Positions 13,343-20,121 of a DNA stretch of 22,020 nt are shown piece after piece. Source of the DNA: Candidatus Moraniibacteriota bacterium. Lineage in GTDB: Bacteria > Patescibacteriota > Minisyncoccia > Moranbacterales > UBA2206. The notes under the pieces are model-generated. The model was not told the origin of the DNA. It made no database searches and saw only the letters and a list, made by a program, of their open reading frames with translations. The translations under genes were made by a program, and so were the position numbers. Location of the stretch: positions 1 through 22,020 of the forward strand of contig DPJH01000013.1 of assembly GCA_003543115.1 (NCBI GenBank), in the 5' to 3' direction. The first letter of the stretch is position 1; each line of letters begins with the position of its first letter.

Positions 13343-14035
13343 TCAAGAATTTATCTTTTTATAATAATAATCTACATTTTCTTTCCATCTTTTTACATCT
13401 GACGGATTGTGCCCCGCACAACTGGATCCGCATTTCCAAACAAGCATTTCCTCCGGAGTATTTATATTCTCTATCTCATTAAGTCTTTGGATCCTGTTGC
13501 CTACCACCGAAACCGCTTGCTCTGGAGAATCGAAACAGCTGTAACCAGATTTGGTTTTATTATACGAACCGCGGAACCCCCAGTAATTGAAACAATCCTT
13601 TCCATCTTTTTTAGGCGAAAACTTGCCCAAATTACTTTCATGCTTAGCAATTGCCACTAGATATGATGCCGTTTCTAAGTTCCTAGAAGCAATTTCACCA
13701 ACCATATTTTTCATAGGCTTATTTCCTACCAGCTTTTCAATATTTCTTTTAATTAAAAATTGATTCAAGCTATACTTGCCAGCTAAACGATTTTTGTTGC
13801 TGCTAATATTACTAGGCTCGCACCGTAAAACATTATTAGACATGATTTCTTCTTTGGGAGCGATCTTAAATAATTTTTTCTGCTTGATATGACTAACTTT
13901 TATTTCTTTTCCTTTATTTAAAACATCTGTTGTGTAATATTGATGGAAAACAAAAGAAACAGCTATTGCAACCAAAAATATCAGACCCACCAGCCTGGCA
14001 TATGATTTTTTATTTTTTATATTTTTTTTCTTCAT
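13343..14035 (-). CDS. Lysozyme-like membrane-anchored envelope hydrolase, paralog 2
   Basis: A 230-residue protein of the same build as paralog 1. It has a basic N-terminus (MKKKNIKNKKSYARL), a membrane helix (about 15-32, VGLIFLVAIAVSFVFHQ), a linker and a lysozyme-like domain with AIAKHESNLG (candidate Glu133), CFNYWGFRG and WKCGSSC (cysteines 148, 167, 202, 206). The Trp after the catalytic Glu pair in the other copies (ESxWG) is Leu here, and the preceding Lys is His. I choose ATG 14035 over the TTG at 14053, because the latter lies in the T-run of the terminator-like hairpin. This start also makes its length equal to paralog 1. It has a promoter at 14107-14135 and a terminator after it, so it is a single-gene unit. 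Confidence 0.7.
   Translation of the reverse strand: MKKKNIKNKKSYARLVGLIFLVAIAVSFVFHQYYTTDVLNKGKEIKVSHIKQKKLFKIAPKEEIMSNNVLRCEPSNISSNKNRLAGKYSLNQFLIKRNIEKLVGNKPMKNMVGEIASRNLETASYLVAIAKHESNLGKFSPKKDGKDCFNYWGFRGSYNKTKSGYSCFDSPEQAVSVVGNRIQRLNEIENINTPEEMLVWKCGSSCAGHNPSDVKRWKENVDYYYKKINS
13510..13549 (-). repeat. 40-base identical segment shared with paralog 1
   Basis: Identical to 12575-12614, 935 bases away in direct orientation. Recombination between the two would delete about one gene. Confidence 0.85.
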
Positions 14036-14051
14036 TTCTTTAATATAAAGC

Positions 14052-14076
14052 AAAAAACGGGGTATTCACCCGTTTT
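14052..14076 (-). terminator. Terminator-like hairpin inside the leader of paralog 2
   Basis: On the minus strand AAAACGGG and CCCGTTTT form a stem with a seven-base loop, continuing into Ts. It lies 70-95 bases after the stop of paralog 3 (14146). However, it is also downstream of the paralog 2 promoter and upstream of its ATG, so it can end transcripts from both. It may act as an attenuator. Confidence 0.75.
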
Positions 14077-14106
14077 CTTCATACAAATCTTTAATTTTCT
14101 TCTTTA

Positions 14107-14135
14107 ATTATAGCACATTAGAAGCTCCTTGTCCA
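14107..14135 (-). promoter_or_regulatory. Promoter of paralog 2
   Basis: Minus strand: -35 TGGACA (14135-14130), 17-base spacer, perfect -10 TATAAT (14112-14107) with the TGC extension. It lies between paralog 3 and the leader hairpin. Expected RNA start is near 14100. Confidence 0.75.
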
Positions 14136-14145
14136 CACCGCACGG

Positions 14146-15228
14146 TTATCTCTTATTCAATTTATCAAAATAAAGCGATACATCGCTAATCCATTTATTA
14201 GCCGCAGCTTGGCCTCCGGTAACCGCACAATTGGATCCGCACTTCCAAATTACCATCTTGTCCGGAGTGTTGAGCTTTTTATTGGATACTAAAAATTCAA
14301 TTCTCTTTGCTACCGTATCAACCGCATCCTTAGGGCTGTCAAAACAAGTATGGCCCCCTGTTCCCATCCTGTCGCGCACGCCGCGATATCCCCAATAATT
14401 ATAGCAATCCTGGCCGTTTAAAACCGGAACTCTTTTCCCCCAATTGCTTTCTTTCTTGGCGATAGCAACAATGAAAGTTGCCACAGTCCTGTCTTTTTTG
14501 GCTATCTCCGGAATCATTTTTTCAATAGGGTAGCCCTTCACCATTTCTTTTAATTCTTCTTCAAATTCGTTGCTCTTTTTTTCAACTGAATCCTGTAAGA
14601 GTTTTGTTACAAAAGAAGTATCTATTTCCTTTGATCCTTCGCTTTTTGAATCTTCATAATCTACCACATTTTTTTCATCGCTTTCAATGGTTCTGGTTAT
14701 ATTTTGCTGGCTTCCAGCTGCATTTTCCTTGATAGCGGCAGAAACATTTTGCCCTAAATATCTATAAATCATAGTCATAGTGAGCATTCCGAATATAACC
14801 GCGCCTACAATAGACAAATTCCACATCTTTACCACAGAAATTCCTTGCGTACCTCCCTCTATCAAGTCTATAAAATAATTATGCAAACTGGAATATCTCC
14901 TCCTCATGCCAAGATAGATCAAATCTCTTTGGCCTATGGAGTATATTCTATTTTTTTCAAAACTTCTTGAAAGGGCGCTATCCAGCCTACTGACGATCCT
15001 AACTATTTTTTCTCCTCTCTCTAGACGCCTAAATTCTTTCGGAGTTATATAGAGATTTGAATCTTCCGTAAAAAAGTGCTTTGTTGATCCTTTTTTTCTG
15101 GACAACAAAACAGAAGTATTTTTATGTTCATTAATAAACCTAGCTAAAGGAAGATCGATTGATGTCACAGGCTTATTATATCGGCAAAGACCGTCTAAAA
15201 GATTTTTGTTTGTTTTTTTATCACTCAT
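14146..15228 (-). CDS. Lysozyme-like envelope hydrolase with cytoplasmic N-terminal domain, paralog 3
   Basis: A 360-residue protein. The C-terminal lysozyme-like domain has AIAKKESNWG (candidate Glu260), CYNYWGYRG, GGHTCFDSP and WKCGSNC (cysteines 275, 295, 330, 334), the same four as in paralogs 1 and 2. One membrane helix lies at about 137-155 (LSIVGAVIFGMLTMTMIYR). Before it is a cytoplasmic domain of about 130 basic residues not present in the other two, with FTEDSNLYITPKEFRRLERG and NRIYSIGQRDLIYLGMRRRY, read as separate blocks. I recognise no known domain there. It could sense a cytoplasmic signal or anchor the enzyme to a partner. The promoter at 15268-15297 is specific to it. Confidence 0.7.
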   Translation of the reverse strand: MSDKKTNKNLLDGLCRYNKPVTSIDLPLARFINEHKNTSVLLSRKKGSTKHFFTEDSNLYITPKEFRRLERGEKIVRIVSRLDSALSRSFEKNRIYSIGQRDLIYLGMRRRYSSLHNYFIDLIEGGTQGISVVKMWNLSIVGAVIFGMLTMTMIYRYLGQNVSAAIKENAAGSQQNITRTIESDEKNVVDYEDSKSEGSKEIDTSFVTKLLQDSVEKKSNEFEEELKEMVKGYPIEKMIPEIAKKDRTVATFIVAIAKKESNWGKRVPVLNGQDCYNYWGYRGVRDRMGTGGHTCFDSPKDAVDTVAKRIEFLVSNKKLNTPDKMVIWKCGSNCAVTGGQAAANKWISDVSLYFDKLNKR

Positions 15229-15267
15229 TCGTAAAGATACTAAAAAAATTTACCTATCTTATTTTTT

Positions 15268-15297
15268 ATTATACTTTATTTTTGCTCTTTTGCCCAA
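15268..15297 (-). promoter_or_regulatory. Promoter candidate of paralog 3
   Basis: Minus strand: TTGGGC (15297-15292), 18-base spacer, perfect -10 TATAAT (15273-15268). The -35 is only partly like consensus. It lies in the 80-base gap after the CPHC gene. Confidence 0.5.
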
Positions 15298-15309
15298 TGC
15301 CACCTCAAC

Positions 15310-15687
15310 CTATATTCCCGCTTCTTCTTTGAAGAATTTTTCCACCTCCGGTCCACCGATAAAGCATCTTCCTTTAGCATAGAGAAAAGGAACCCCCAGT
15401 TGGTCTTTGGCAAAACCGCATTCTTGAGCTTTCTCCATCATAATTCCGCTGTTGGATTTATTGTGCCATACTTCAAGATAATTAAATTTTACTTTTTCAG
15501 CTATGTTGTTTTTCTTAATAAATTCTTCTAAATCCTTACAATGCGGACACTCTTCTCCATAAAAAAGAATAATGTCGCTATTTACAGGCGTTTGCGAAAT
15601 ATTTTTTTCTTTCGAGAAATTCCAAAAAAGCAATCCCGCAGCCAGGACAAACAATAAGCCTAAAACCGCTATATTTTTTTTATCCAT
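15310..15687 (-). CDS. Membrane-anchored thioredoxin-fold thiol oxidoreductase (CPHC)
   Basis: A 125-residue protein with an N-terminal anchor helix (about 6-22, IAVLGLLFVLAAGLLFW) and a short thioredoxin-like domain facing outwards. The active site is ECPHCKD (Cys47, Cys50), which is the CPHC dipeptide of DsbA-type oxidants, and the cis-proline is in GVPFLY (Pro100). Cys90 and Cys108 are additional. The fold is shorter than DsbA and has no visible helical insertion. It likely makes or reshuffles disulfides in exported proteins, and the four-cysteine lysozyme-like paralogs next to it are natural candidates (inference). It follows lgt after 30 bases and is probably in the same transcript. Confidence 0.82.
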   Translation of the reverse strand: MDKKNIAVLGLLFVLAAGLLFWNFSKEKNISQTPVNSDIILFYGEECPHCKDLEEFIKKNNIAEKVKFNYLEVWHNKSNSGIMMEKAQECGFAKDQLGVPFLYAKGRCFIGGPEVEKFFKEEAGI

Positions 15688-15717
15688 GATATAATTTTTT
15701 ATTATTTACATTTTCTA

Positions 15718-16617
15718 TTATACTATTTTTCTCTTTTTTTGGAAATAACAAAGTCCAATCCCTGCCAAAATCATTAATATGCTAAAAATCTGCCCTAATG
15801 TAATAAAAGAAAAGATAAACCCGATGTGCTCATCCGGTTCACGGAAAAATTCTCCCAAAAATCTAGCCACGCCGTATCCAACAATATAGAAAGAAAGAAG
15901 ATGACCTTCATATTTCTTGTTGTTTCTGATGCTCCACAAGATTATAAAAAGAATTATTCCTTCTAAAAAAGCCTCTATGAGCTGTGATGGAAAACGCAAA
16001 GAATATTCGAAAGATGCGGCTACGGGGAAATACATCCCTATCCAACTATCGGTCGCTCTTCCATACAGTTCCAAATTAAGAAAATTGCCGATTCTGCCAA
16101 AAAAATAGCCAGCCGGGACTGCCGGAACAATGAAATCAGCCCATGCCCGAAAATTTAACTTATGTTTTCTGGCAAAAAAATAGGCTGCAATAACAGCTCC
16201 CACAAGCCCTCCATGATAACTCATGCCATAAATTCCTATAAATTCGCCTGTCGCAAAGTCATACGGAGAAATTATCTCTAAAGGATGCTCCAAATAATAG
16301 AAAGGATTATAAAGCAACACATAGCCTAATCTTCCTCCTAGAAGCGCTCCCGTAAAAGAAATCAACAAAAAATCCCCCATCAATCTCTTGATTTCTTTTT
16401 TAGAGAATTTATTGTTGCCTATATTTTTCGCTTGCAAATGAATTCTATTCTCTGGCGATATATCTTTTTTTATTCGATATGACAAAATCCGATAAACAGC
16501 TCCGATAGCTGCAATATACATCAGTGAGTACCACCCCACAGAAAAAGAACCGATAGTAAAAGCTATCGGTTCAATATTCAAAGGTATATGCTGATAATAA
16601 TCTATAATTTCTTTCAT
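15718..16617 (-). CDS. lgt: Prolipoprotein diacylglyceryl transferase
   Basis: Lgt moves a diacylglyceryl group from phosphatidylglycerol to the lipobox cysteine of prelipoproteins in the cytoplasmic membrane. The 299 residues show about seven helices and the Lgt blocks YGMSYHGGLVGA (with the essential His) and GRIGNFLNLELYGRATD, with a C-terminal block HLLSFYIVGYGVARFLGEFFREPD, read as GVARFLGEFFREPD. Between the first and second helices there is an extra hydrophilic segment (about residues 55-80). The ATG overlaps the stop of the AI-2E gene by four bases (ATGA), so it is translationally coupled. lsp is not in view. Confidence 0.95.
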   Translation of the reverse strand: MKEIIDYYQHIPLNIEPIAFTIGSFSVGWYSLMYIAAIGAVYRILSYRIKKDISPENRIHLQAKNIGNNKFSKKEIKRLMGDFLLISFTGALLGGRLGYVLLYNPFYYLEHPLEIISPYDFATGEFIGIYGMSYHGGLVGAVIAAYFFARKHKLNFRAWADFIVPAVPAGYFFGRIGNFLNLELYGRATDSWIGMYFPVAASFEYSLRFPSQLIEAFLEGIILFIILWSIRNNKKYEGHLLSFYIVGYGVARFLGEFFREPDEHIGFIFSFITLGQIFSILMILAGIGLCYFQKKRKIV

Positions 16618-17675
16618 TTATTAAACTGCTTGAGCTGTTGTTTAAATTCAAGCGCATATATTTCCCACAATGCCATGAACAAAGAAATTATTATCGGCCC
16701 GATAATGAAACCGACGATGCCGAAAAGTGAAATTCCTCCTAAAGTTGAAAACAAAACCAAAAGCGGATGGATCTGAGTGTCCTTTCCTACTAGTTTTGGT
16801 TTTATGATATTATCAATGCTGCTTATAACGAAAGCTCCGACTAAAAGAATAATTATACCCATAGTTACTTTTCCCAGAACAATCATAAAAATTCCCACCG
16901 GAAGCCAAATAAGCGCTGAACCTACTGAAGGTATGACAGAAGCCAAGGTCATAAGTATTCCGAAAAAGACAGGAGAAGAAACGCCGGTAGCCCAAAACAG
17001 CACTCCTCCCATAGCGCCCTGAATAATAGCCACTAAAGTCGTTCCTTTTAAAGTAGCTCTGGAAATAGAATTAAATTTCTTAATCAGAATATCCTCGTAG
17101 CTATTTCGAAGAGGAGTAAGCTGCATGATCCTTTTCATCAGCTTTTCGCCGTCAATAAACAGATAAAACAAGGAAAAGAACATGACAAAAATCACGAACA
17201 TCAGATGGGAGAATCCCTTATAAGCCCCCTGAAACAGAGTCAAAGCATTTTGAGAAACGCTCTTAGCCACATTTATGATTGACTGCTCATTAACAATCTT
17301 ACCGATATCAACTTTGTCTGATACTGGGAAAAAAGTCAGCATCTTATTGATGCTTTCCACAAAAACCTTGCCGGCATTCACATCTTTAGAAAAATAAAGA
17401 ATGATGCTCTGCACTTCATTTATGACCAAAACTGAAACTATTATCACTGGAATAAGAATGAGAAGCGCGATGCAAAGACAAGTCAACGCAGAACTTATTC
17501 CCTCGCTTTTTCCAGTAATTTTCAAAAACATGCGATATGCCGGTCCGAATAAGTGAACTAGGATTATGGCCATCATGAAAGGTATGAGAAAAGGCTTAAG
17601 AATGAAGAAGACCAAAAAACTTATCCCCATAAGGACAGCGAAGAAAAAATATACATTATAGTTTTTCAGCTCCAT
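16614..17675 (-). CDS. AI-2E family (PerM/UPF0118) membrane permease
   Basis: A 353-residue integral membrane protein with about seven or eight helices. The order is the family's: N-terminal hydrophobic helix pair (VYFFFAVLMGISFLVFFIL, FLIPFMMAIILVHLF), a long hydrophilic region between about residues 85 and 150, then a cluster of C-terminal helices with GVLFWATGVSSPVFFGILM and IPSVGSALIWLPVG. These glycine-rich membrane segments are typical. The family includes autoinducer-2 exporters and Na+/H+ exporters, so the substrate is open. It is the first gene of the AI-2E-lgt-CPHC unit, with an extended -10 box at 17704-17712. Confidence 0.92.
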   Translation of the reverse strand: MELKNYNVYFFFAVLMGISFLVFFILKPFLIPFMMAIILVHLFGPAYRMFLKITGKSEGISSALTCLCIALLILIPVIIVSVLVINEVQSIILYFSKDVNAGKVFVESINKMLTFFPVSDKVDIGKIVNEQSIINVAKSVSQNALTLFQGAYKGFSHLMFVIFVMFFSLFYLFIDGEKLMKRIMQLTPLRNSYEDILIKKFNSISRATLKGTTLVAIIQGAMGGVLFWATGVSSPVFFGILMTLASVIPSVGSALIWLPVGIFMIVLGKVTMGIIILLVGAFVISSIDNIIKPKLVGKDTQIHPLLVLFSTLGGISLFGIVGFIIGPIIISLFMALWEIYALEFKQQLKQFNK

Positions 17676-17703
17676 AAGATTAATGTTAATTTTAATTTCT
17701 TTG

Positions 17704-17712
17704 ATTATAGCA
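17704..17712 (-). promoter_or_regulatory. Extended -10 promoter of the AI-2E/lgt/CPHC unit
   Basis: Minus strand TGCTATAAT, 28 bases before the ATG at 17675. The place for a -35 box overlaps the terminator arm at 17728-17737. Confidence 0.55.
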
Positions 17713-17727
17713 TTCTGCCGGATAAAT

Positions 17728-17757
17728 TAAAAGGCCTTTTAAAACATAGGCCTTTTA
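17728..17757. terminator. Bidirectional intrinsic terminator
   Basis: TAAAAGGCCT (17728-17737) and AGGCCTTTTA (17748-17757) form a perfect 10-bp stem with a ten-base loop. It lies 22 bases after the stop of the beta-helix gene (minus strand). The stem ends in its own A/T runs on both sides. Confidence 0.8.
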
Positions 17758-17779
17758 AAAATTATTCTGTTCTTCTTTA

Positions 17780-18763
17780 TTATTTTACAATAATGACAGG
17801 TGAAATATTTCCTGATCCGTTTCCTGCAATAGAGTTCCTCGTATCAAAAGTCAAATATTTGTTCCATGCGGATGAAGGATAGTTTCCGACAAATCTTTGC
17901 ACTTTGGCTATTCCGAACTTTTTATTATTCATGATTTTTGTTTTAGCGATGTTTATTCTTCCAGCGCTTCCTTTGTAGGAAATCTCTATGCCTTCCCTAT
18001 CATTATCCTTGATGGAGTTGCTTTTGGTCCAAATCTCAGATCCGTCAATTCTAAGCTTCATTCCGCTTTTATCATTGCTGCTGATGCTGTTGTCAGCTAT
18101 CCAAGCAGAACTACCGTCTTCGATATCAATTCCATCTCCATCATTATCTCTAATTTCATTGTCTGTGATAGAAAGCTTTCTTCTTTCAGAATAAATTCCC
18201 GTTCCGTCATTATCTTTGATTTCGCTTTCAGAAATTGATACCATCCTTGATTTTTTCACACTATCTTTTTCAATAAAAATTCCATTCTTGCTATTTTCTT
18301 TTATAATACATTGAGAAATGGAAACTTTAGCTCCGTCTTTTACGCGAACGCCGTAACGCCCCTTCTCCACTGTCACCTTGTCCAAAGTCGTATCATCAGA
18401 CATTTTCACAACCGCCTCTCCCTTATCATCAGCTTTGATTACAACTCCCGATTTGCTTTCTCCAAAAATATCCACTCCCTTTTTAATATCGACATTTTCC
18501 TCATATGTTCCTTTGGAAACATGGATTTCCGAATTTTTGGATGCTGCCTCCATAGCCTGTTTTATAGTTCTGTAGGGATGATTGATAGAACCGTCCTGAG
18601 TTCCGGTTGCGTCATCATTTACATAAATTTTCGTTTTATGGCTGGATAAGACAAAACCAGGAACAATAAGAGTGGCTGTTATTACTATCGCAATAACAGC
18701 TTTTATCTTAAAGCTTTTTGTCATAATTTGGCTTAGAATAGACATTTTACTTACATTCAGCAT
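17780..18763 (-). CDS. Secreted right-handed parallel beta-helix protein
   Basis: A 327-residue protein with a signal peptide (hydrophobic core VIAIVITATLIVPGFVLSS, about residues 23-41). IYVNDDATGTQDGSINHPYRTI, read as YVNDDATGTQDGS and HPYRTI, is the common start of DUF1565/beta-helix proteins. Six short coils with the pattern I-x-x-N-x-x-x-G-I follow, for example IKENSKNGIFI, IKDNDGTGIYS, IRDNDGDGIDI and IKDNDREGIEI. Such proteins bind or cut polysaccharides, but no lyase active site is evident, so it may be an adhesin or cell-surface binder. The true start may be ATG 18763, 18745 or 18721; the last gives the most typical signal peptide. No terminator is seen between csoR and this gene, so they may share a transcript. 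Confidence 0.8.
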   Translation of the reverse strand: MLNVSKMSILSQIMTKSFKIKAVIAIVITATLIVPGFVLSSHKTKIYVNDDATGTQDGSINHPYRTIKQAMEAASKNSEIHVSKGTYEENVDIKKGVDIFGESKSGVVIKADDKGEAVVKMSDDTTLDKVTVEKGRYGVRVKDGAKVSISQCIIKENSKNGIFIEKDSVKKSRMVSISESEIKDNDGTGIYSERRKLSITDNEIRDNDGDGIDIEDGSSAWIADNSISSNDKSGMKLRIDGSEIWTKSNSIKDNDREGIEISYKGSAGRINIAKTKIMNNKKFGIAKVQRFVGNYPSSAWNKYLTFDTRNSIAGNGSGNISPVIIVK

Positions 18764-18875
18764 ACATTTGCTTTACAACAAATATATTTGAAAATTATTA
18801 AATTTTAATGTATCAGTCTAATCTATTTGCCGTTTTTTGTCAAGAGCTATCCAATATTTCCTATAAATTTTCAAA

Positions 18876-19139
18876 TTACTTGCTAAGTCTATTGATGGCA
18901 AGTATTTCATTAATCATCTCTTCTTTTTTCTTTTCGTCCGTACCTTGCATGACACGAACAAAACAGCTGTTTAAATGTCTTTCCATAAGTTTGCCATTAG
19001 CCGATTTTAAAAGTCCGATAACCGCCAAGTTTTGCTGGAGGATATCAATGCAATACTTTCCCTCTTCCACCATCTTCATAACATTAGCAAGATGCGTATT
19101 AGCTTTTCTTAATGCTGTGATAATTTCTTTGCTTTCCAT
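18876..19139 (-). CDS. csoR: CsoR-family copper-sensing repressor
   Basis: An 87-residue all-helical repressor of the CsoR/RcnR family that releases DNA when Cu(I) binds. The Cu(I) ligands are present with exact spacing: Cys30 (KYCIDIL), His55 and Cys59 (ERHLNSC), equal to Cys36, His61 and Cys65 of M. tuberculosis CsoR (25 and 4 residues apart). This argues for copper rather than nickel/cobalt (RcnR) or formaldehyde (FrmR). A matching operator and promoter lie directly upstream, so it is probably autoregulated. The usual partners, a copper P-type ATPase or CopZ, are absent from this window. The gene after it encodes the beta-helix protein. Confidence 0.9.
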   Translation of the reverse strand: MESKEIITALRKANTHLANVMKMVEEGKYCIDILQQNLAVIGLLKSANGKLMERHLNSCFVRVMQGTDEKKKEEMINEILAINRLSK

Positions 19140-19166
19140 AGATTTGTCTTGTAATTTAAATTAATA

Positions 19167-19187
19167 TATACCCACCCCCTAGGTATA
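19167..19187. promoter_or_regulatory. CsoR-type operator
   Basis: TATACC (19167-19172), nine bases, GGTATA (19182-19187) form a perfect 6-9-6 inverted repeat with a C-tract centre, the usual form of CsoR sites. It overlaps the -10 region and start of the csoR promoter, so bound protein would block RNA polymerase. Confidence 0.75.
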
Positions 19188-19213
19188 CTACATCATGTAT
19201 TATCGCCTGTCAA
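19185..19213 (-). promoter_or_regulatory. csoR promoter
   Basis: Minus strand: perfect -35 TTGACA (19213-19208), 17-base spacer, -10 TAGTAT (19190-19185), overlapped by the operator. RNA start is expected near 19178. Confidence 0.7.
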
Positions 19214-19291
19214 ATGCTTCGACGCAAAATTCAAATTTTAATTGGATGCCAATTTATTGCTTGTCTCTCATATATATTTCCATGCGTTTAT

Positions 19292-19320
19292 TTGTTTTGT
19301 TGTTTTTGCTGTGATAGAAT
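19292..19320 (+). promoter_or_regulatory. Promoter candidate for the deacetylase gene
   Basis: TTGTTT (19292-19297), 17 bases, TAGAAT (19315-19320), 27 bases before the ATG at 19347. Moderate match. The rest of the 19214-19346 spacer shows no other feature to me. Confidence 0.4.
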
Positions 19321-19346
19321 TATATTTATAAGTAATAGATTACGTT

Positions 19347-20042
19347 ATGAATAAGAACAGAAAAAAATTCATCCTATCTGTTGATGACTTCGGCATCAGC
19401 CCCCTGGCAAATAAAAATATCCTGACACTATTGAAAAACAAAAGCATCGACCGGGTTTCCATCATGATAAATGGTGTTTTTACGCCCAAAGAACTTAAAA
19501 AACTCGTTGAAAGCGAGGTCAAGATAGATCTCCATTTGGATATTGAAAGGAAGAATGGAAAAAGAGCCGGAGAGGGCATTTTGCTGCGGGGGACTCTTTT
19601 TTCTGTGGGGCTCCTTTCTAAGCGTATGCGTCCAAAATCTGTCAGCACTCACTGGGAAAAGCAAATAGAAAAATTCCATTCCCTTATAGGAAAATATCCC
19701 GACGGCCTCAATTCGCATCAACATATTCATTATTTTCCTCCCTATTTTAAGGTTATAACAAAATTGGCTCAAAAAAATGATATTTCCCACATTCGTTTTG
19801 GCAAGGAATCATTTATTGAATCAAACACCGCCACCTATCGCATCCTTGCTTGGCTGCATAAAAAAAATAAGAAAGTTTTTGCTTCTTCCAACCTTGAATC
19901 ATCGGATTATCTAGTCAGCCTGGATTGGATCAAGAAAATGGATAATTTCCTCTCCCAAAAGAAAAATGGTACTACTGAAATAATATGCCATCCAGAAATA
20001 AAAAAAGAATTTGAAATGATTAAAATCATTTCAAATTCTTGA
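19347..20042 (+). CDS. YdjC/ChbG-like carbohydrate deacetylase
   Basis: A 231-residue enzyme of the YdjC family, metal-dependent (Mg or Zn) deacetylases of sugars such as diacetylchitobiose and of the hopanoid HpnK type. The metal and catalytic motifs are ILSVDDFGIS (Asp13, Asp14), IDLHLDIE, GLNSHQHIHYFP and TEIICHPE. The family is usually 240-290 residues, so this one is short, losing part of the loops after the HQH motif. No signal peptide is present. It stands alone on the plus strand between a CsoR gene and typA and ends at a shared terminator. The substrate is unknown. Confidence 0.88.
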   Translation: MNKNRKKFILSVDDFGISPLANKNILTLLKNKSIDRVSIMINGVFTPKELKKLVESEVKIDLHLDIERKNGKRAGEGILLRGTLFSVGLLSKRMRPKSVSTHWEKQIEKFHSLIGKYPDGLNSHQHIHYFPPYFKVITKLAQKNDISHIRFGKESFIESNTATYRILAWLHKKNKKVFASSNLESSDYLVSLDWIKKMDNFLSQKKNGTTEIICHPEIKKEFEMIKIISNS

Positions 20043-20073
20043 TTAAGAAACCCGCTATTTCTAAAAAAATAAA

Positions 20074-20102
20074 AAACATCCGTTCTAAGCGGATGTTTTT
20101 TA
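20074..20102. terminator. Bidirectional intrinsic terminator
   Basis: AAACATCCG (20074-20082) and CGGATGTTT (20090-20098) form a 9-bp stem with a seven-base loop and are flanked by an A-run and a T-run. It separates the convergent deacetylase (plus) and typA (minus) genes. Confidence 0.9.
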
Positions 20103-20121
20103 TTCTTCTAAGTTCCTATCC

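Noticed and set aside
14036..14053. Upstream TTG start for paralog 2
   Set aside because: The TTG lies in the T-run of the terminator hairpin. The ATG at 14035 gives a normal signal-anchor and the same length as paralog 1.
12411..15228. Three tandem paralogs as a CRISPR-like or phage lysis cassette
   Set aside because: No repeats of spacer type, holin or phage structural genes are present. Each gene has its own envelope anchor and promoter.
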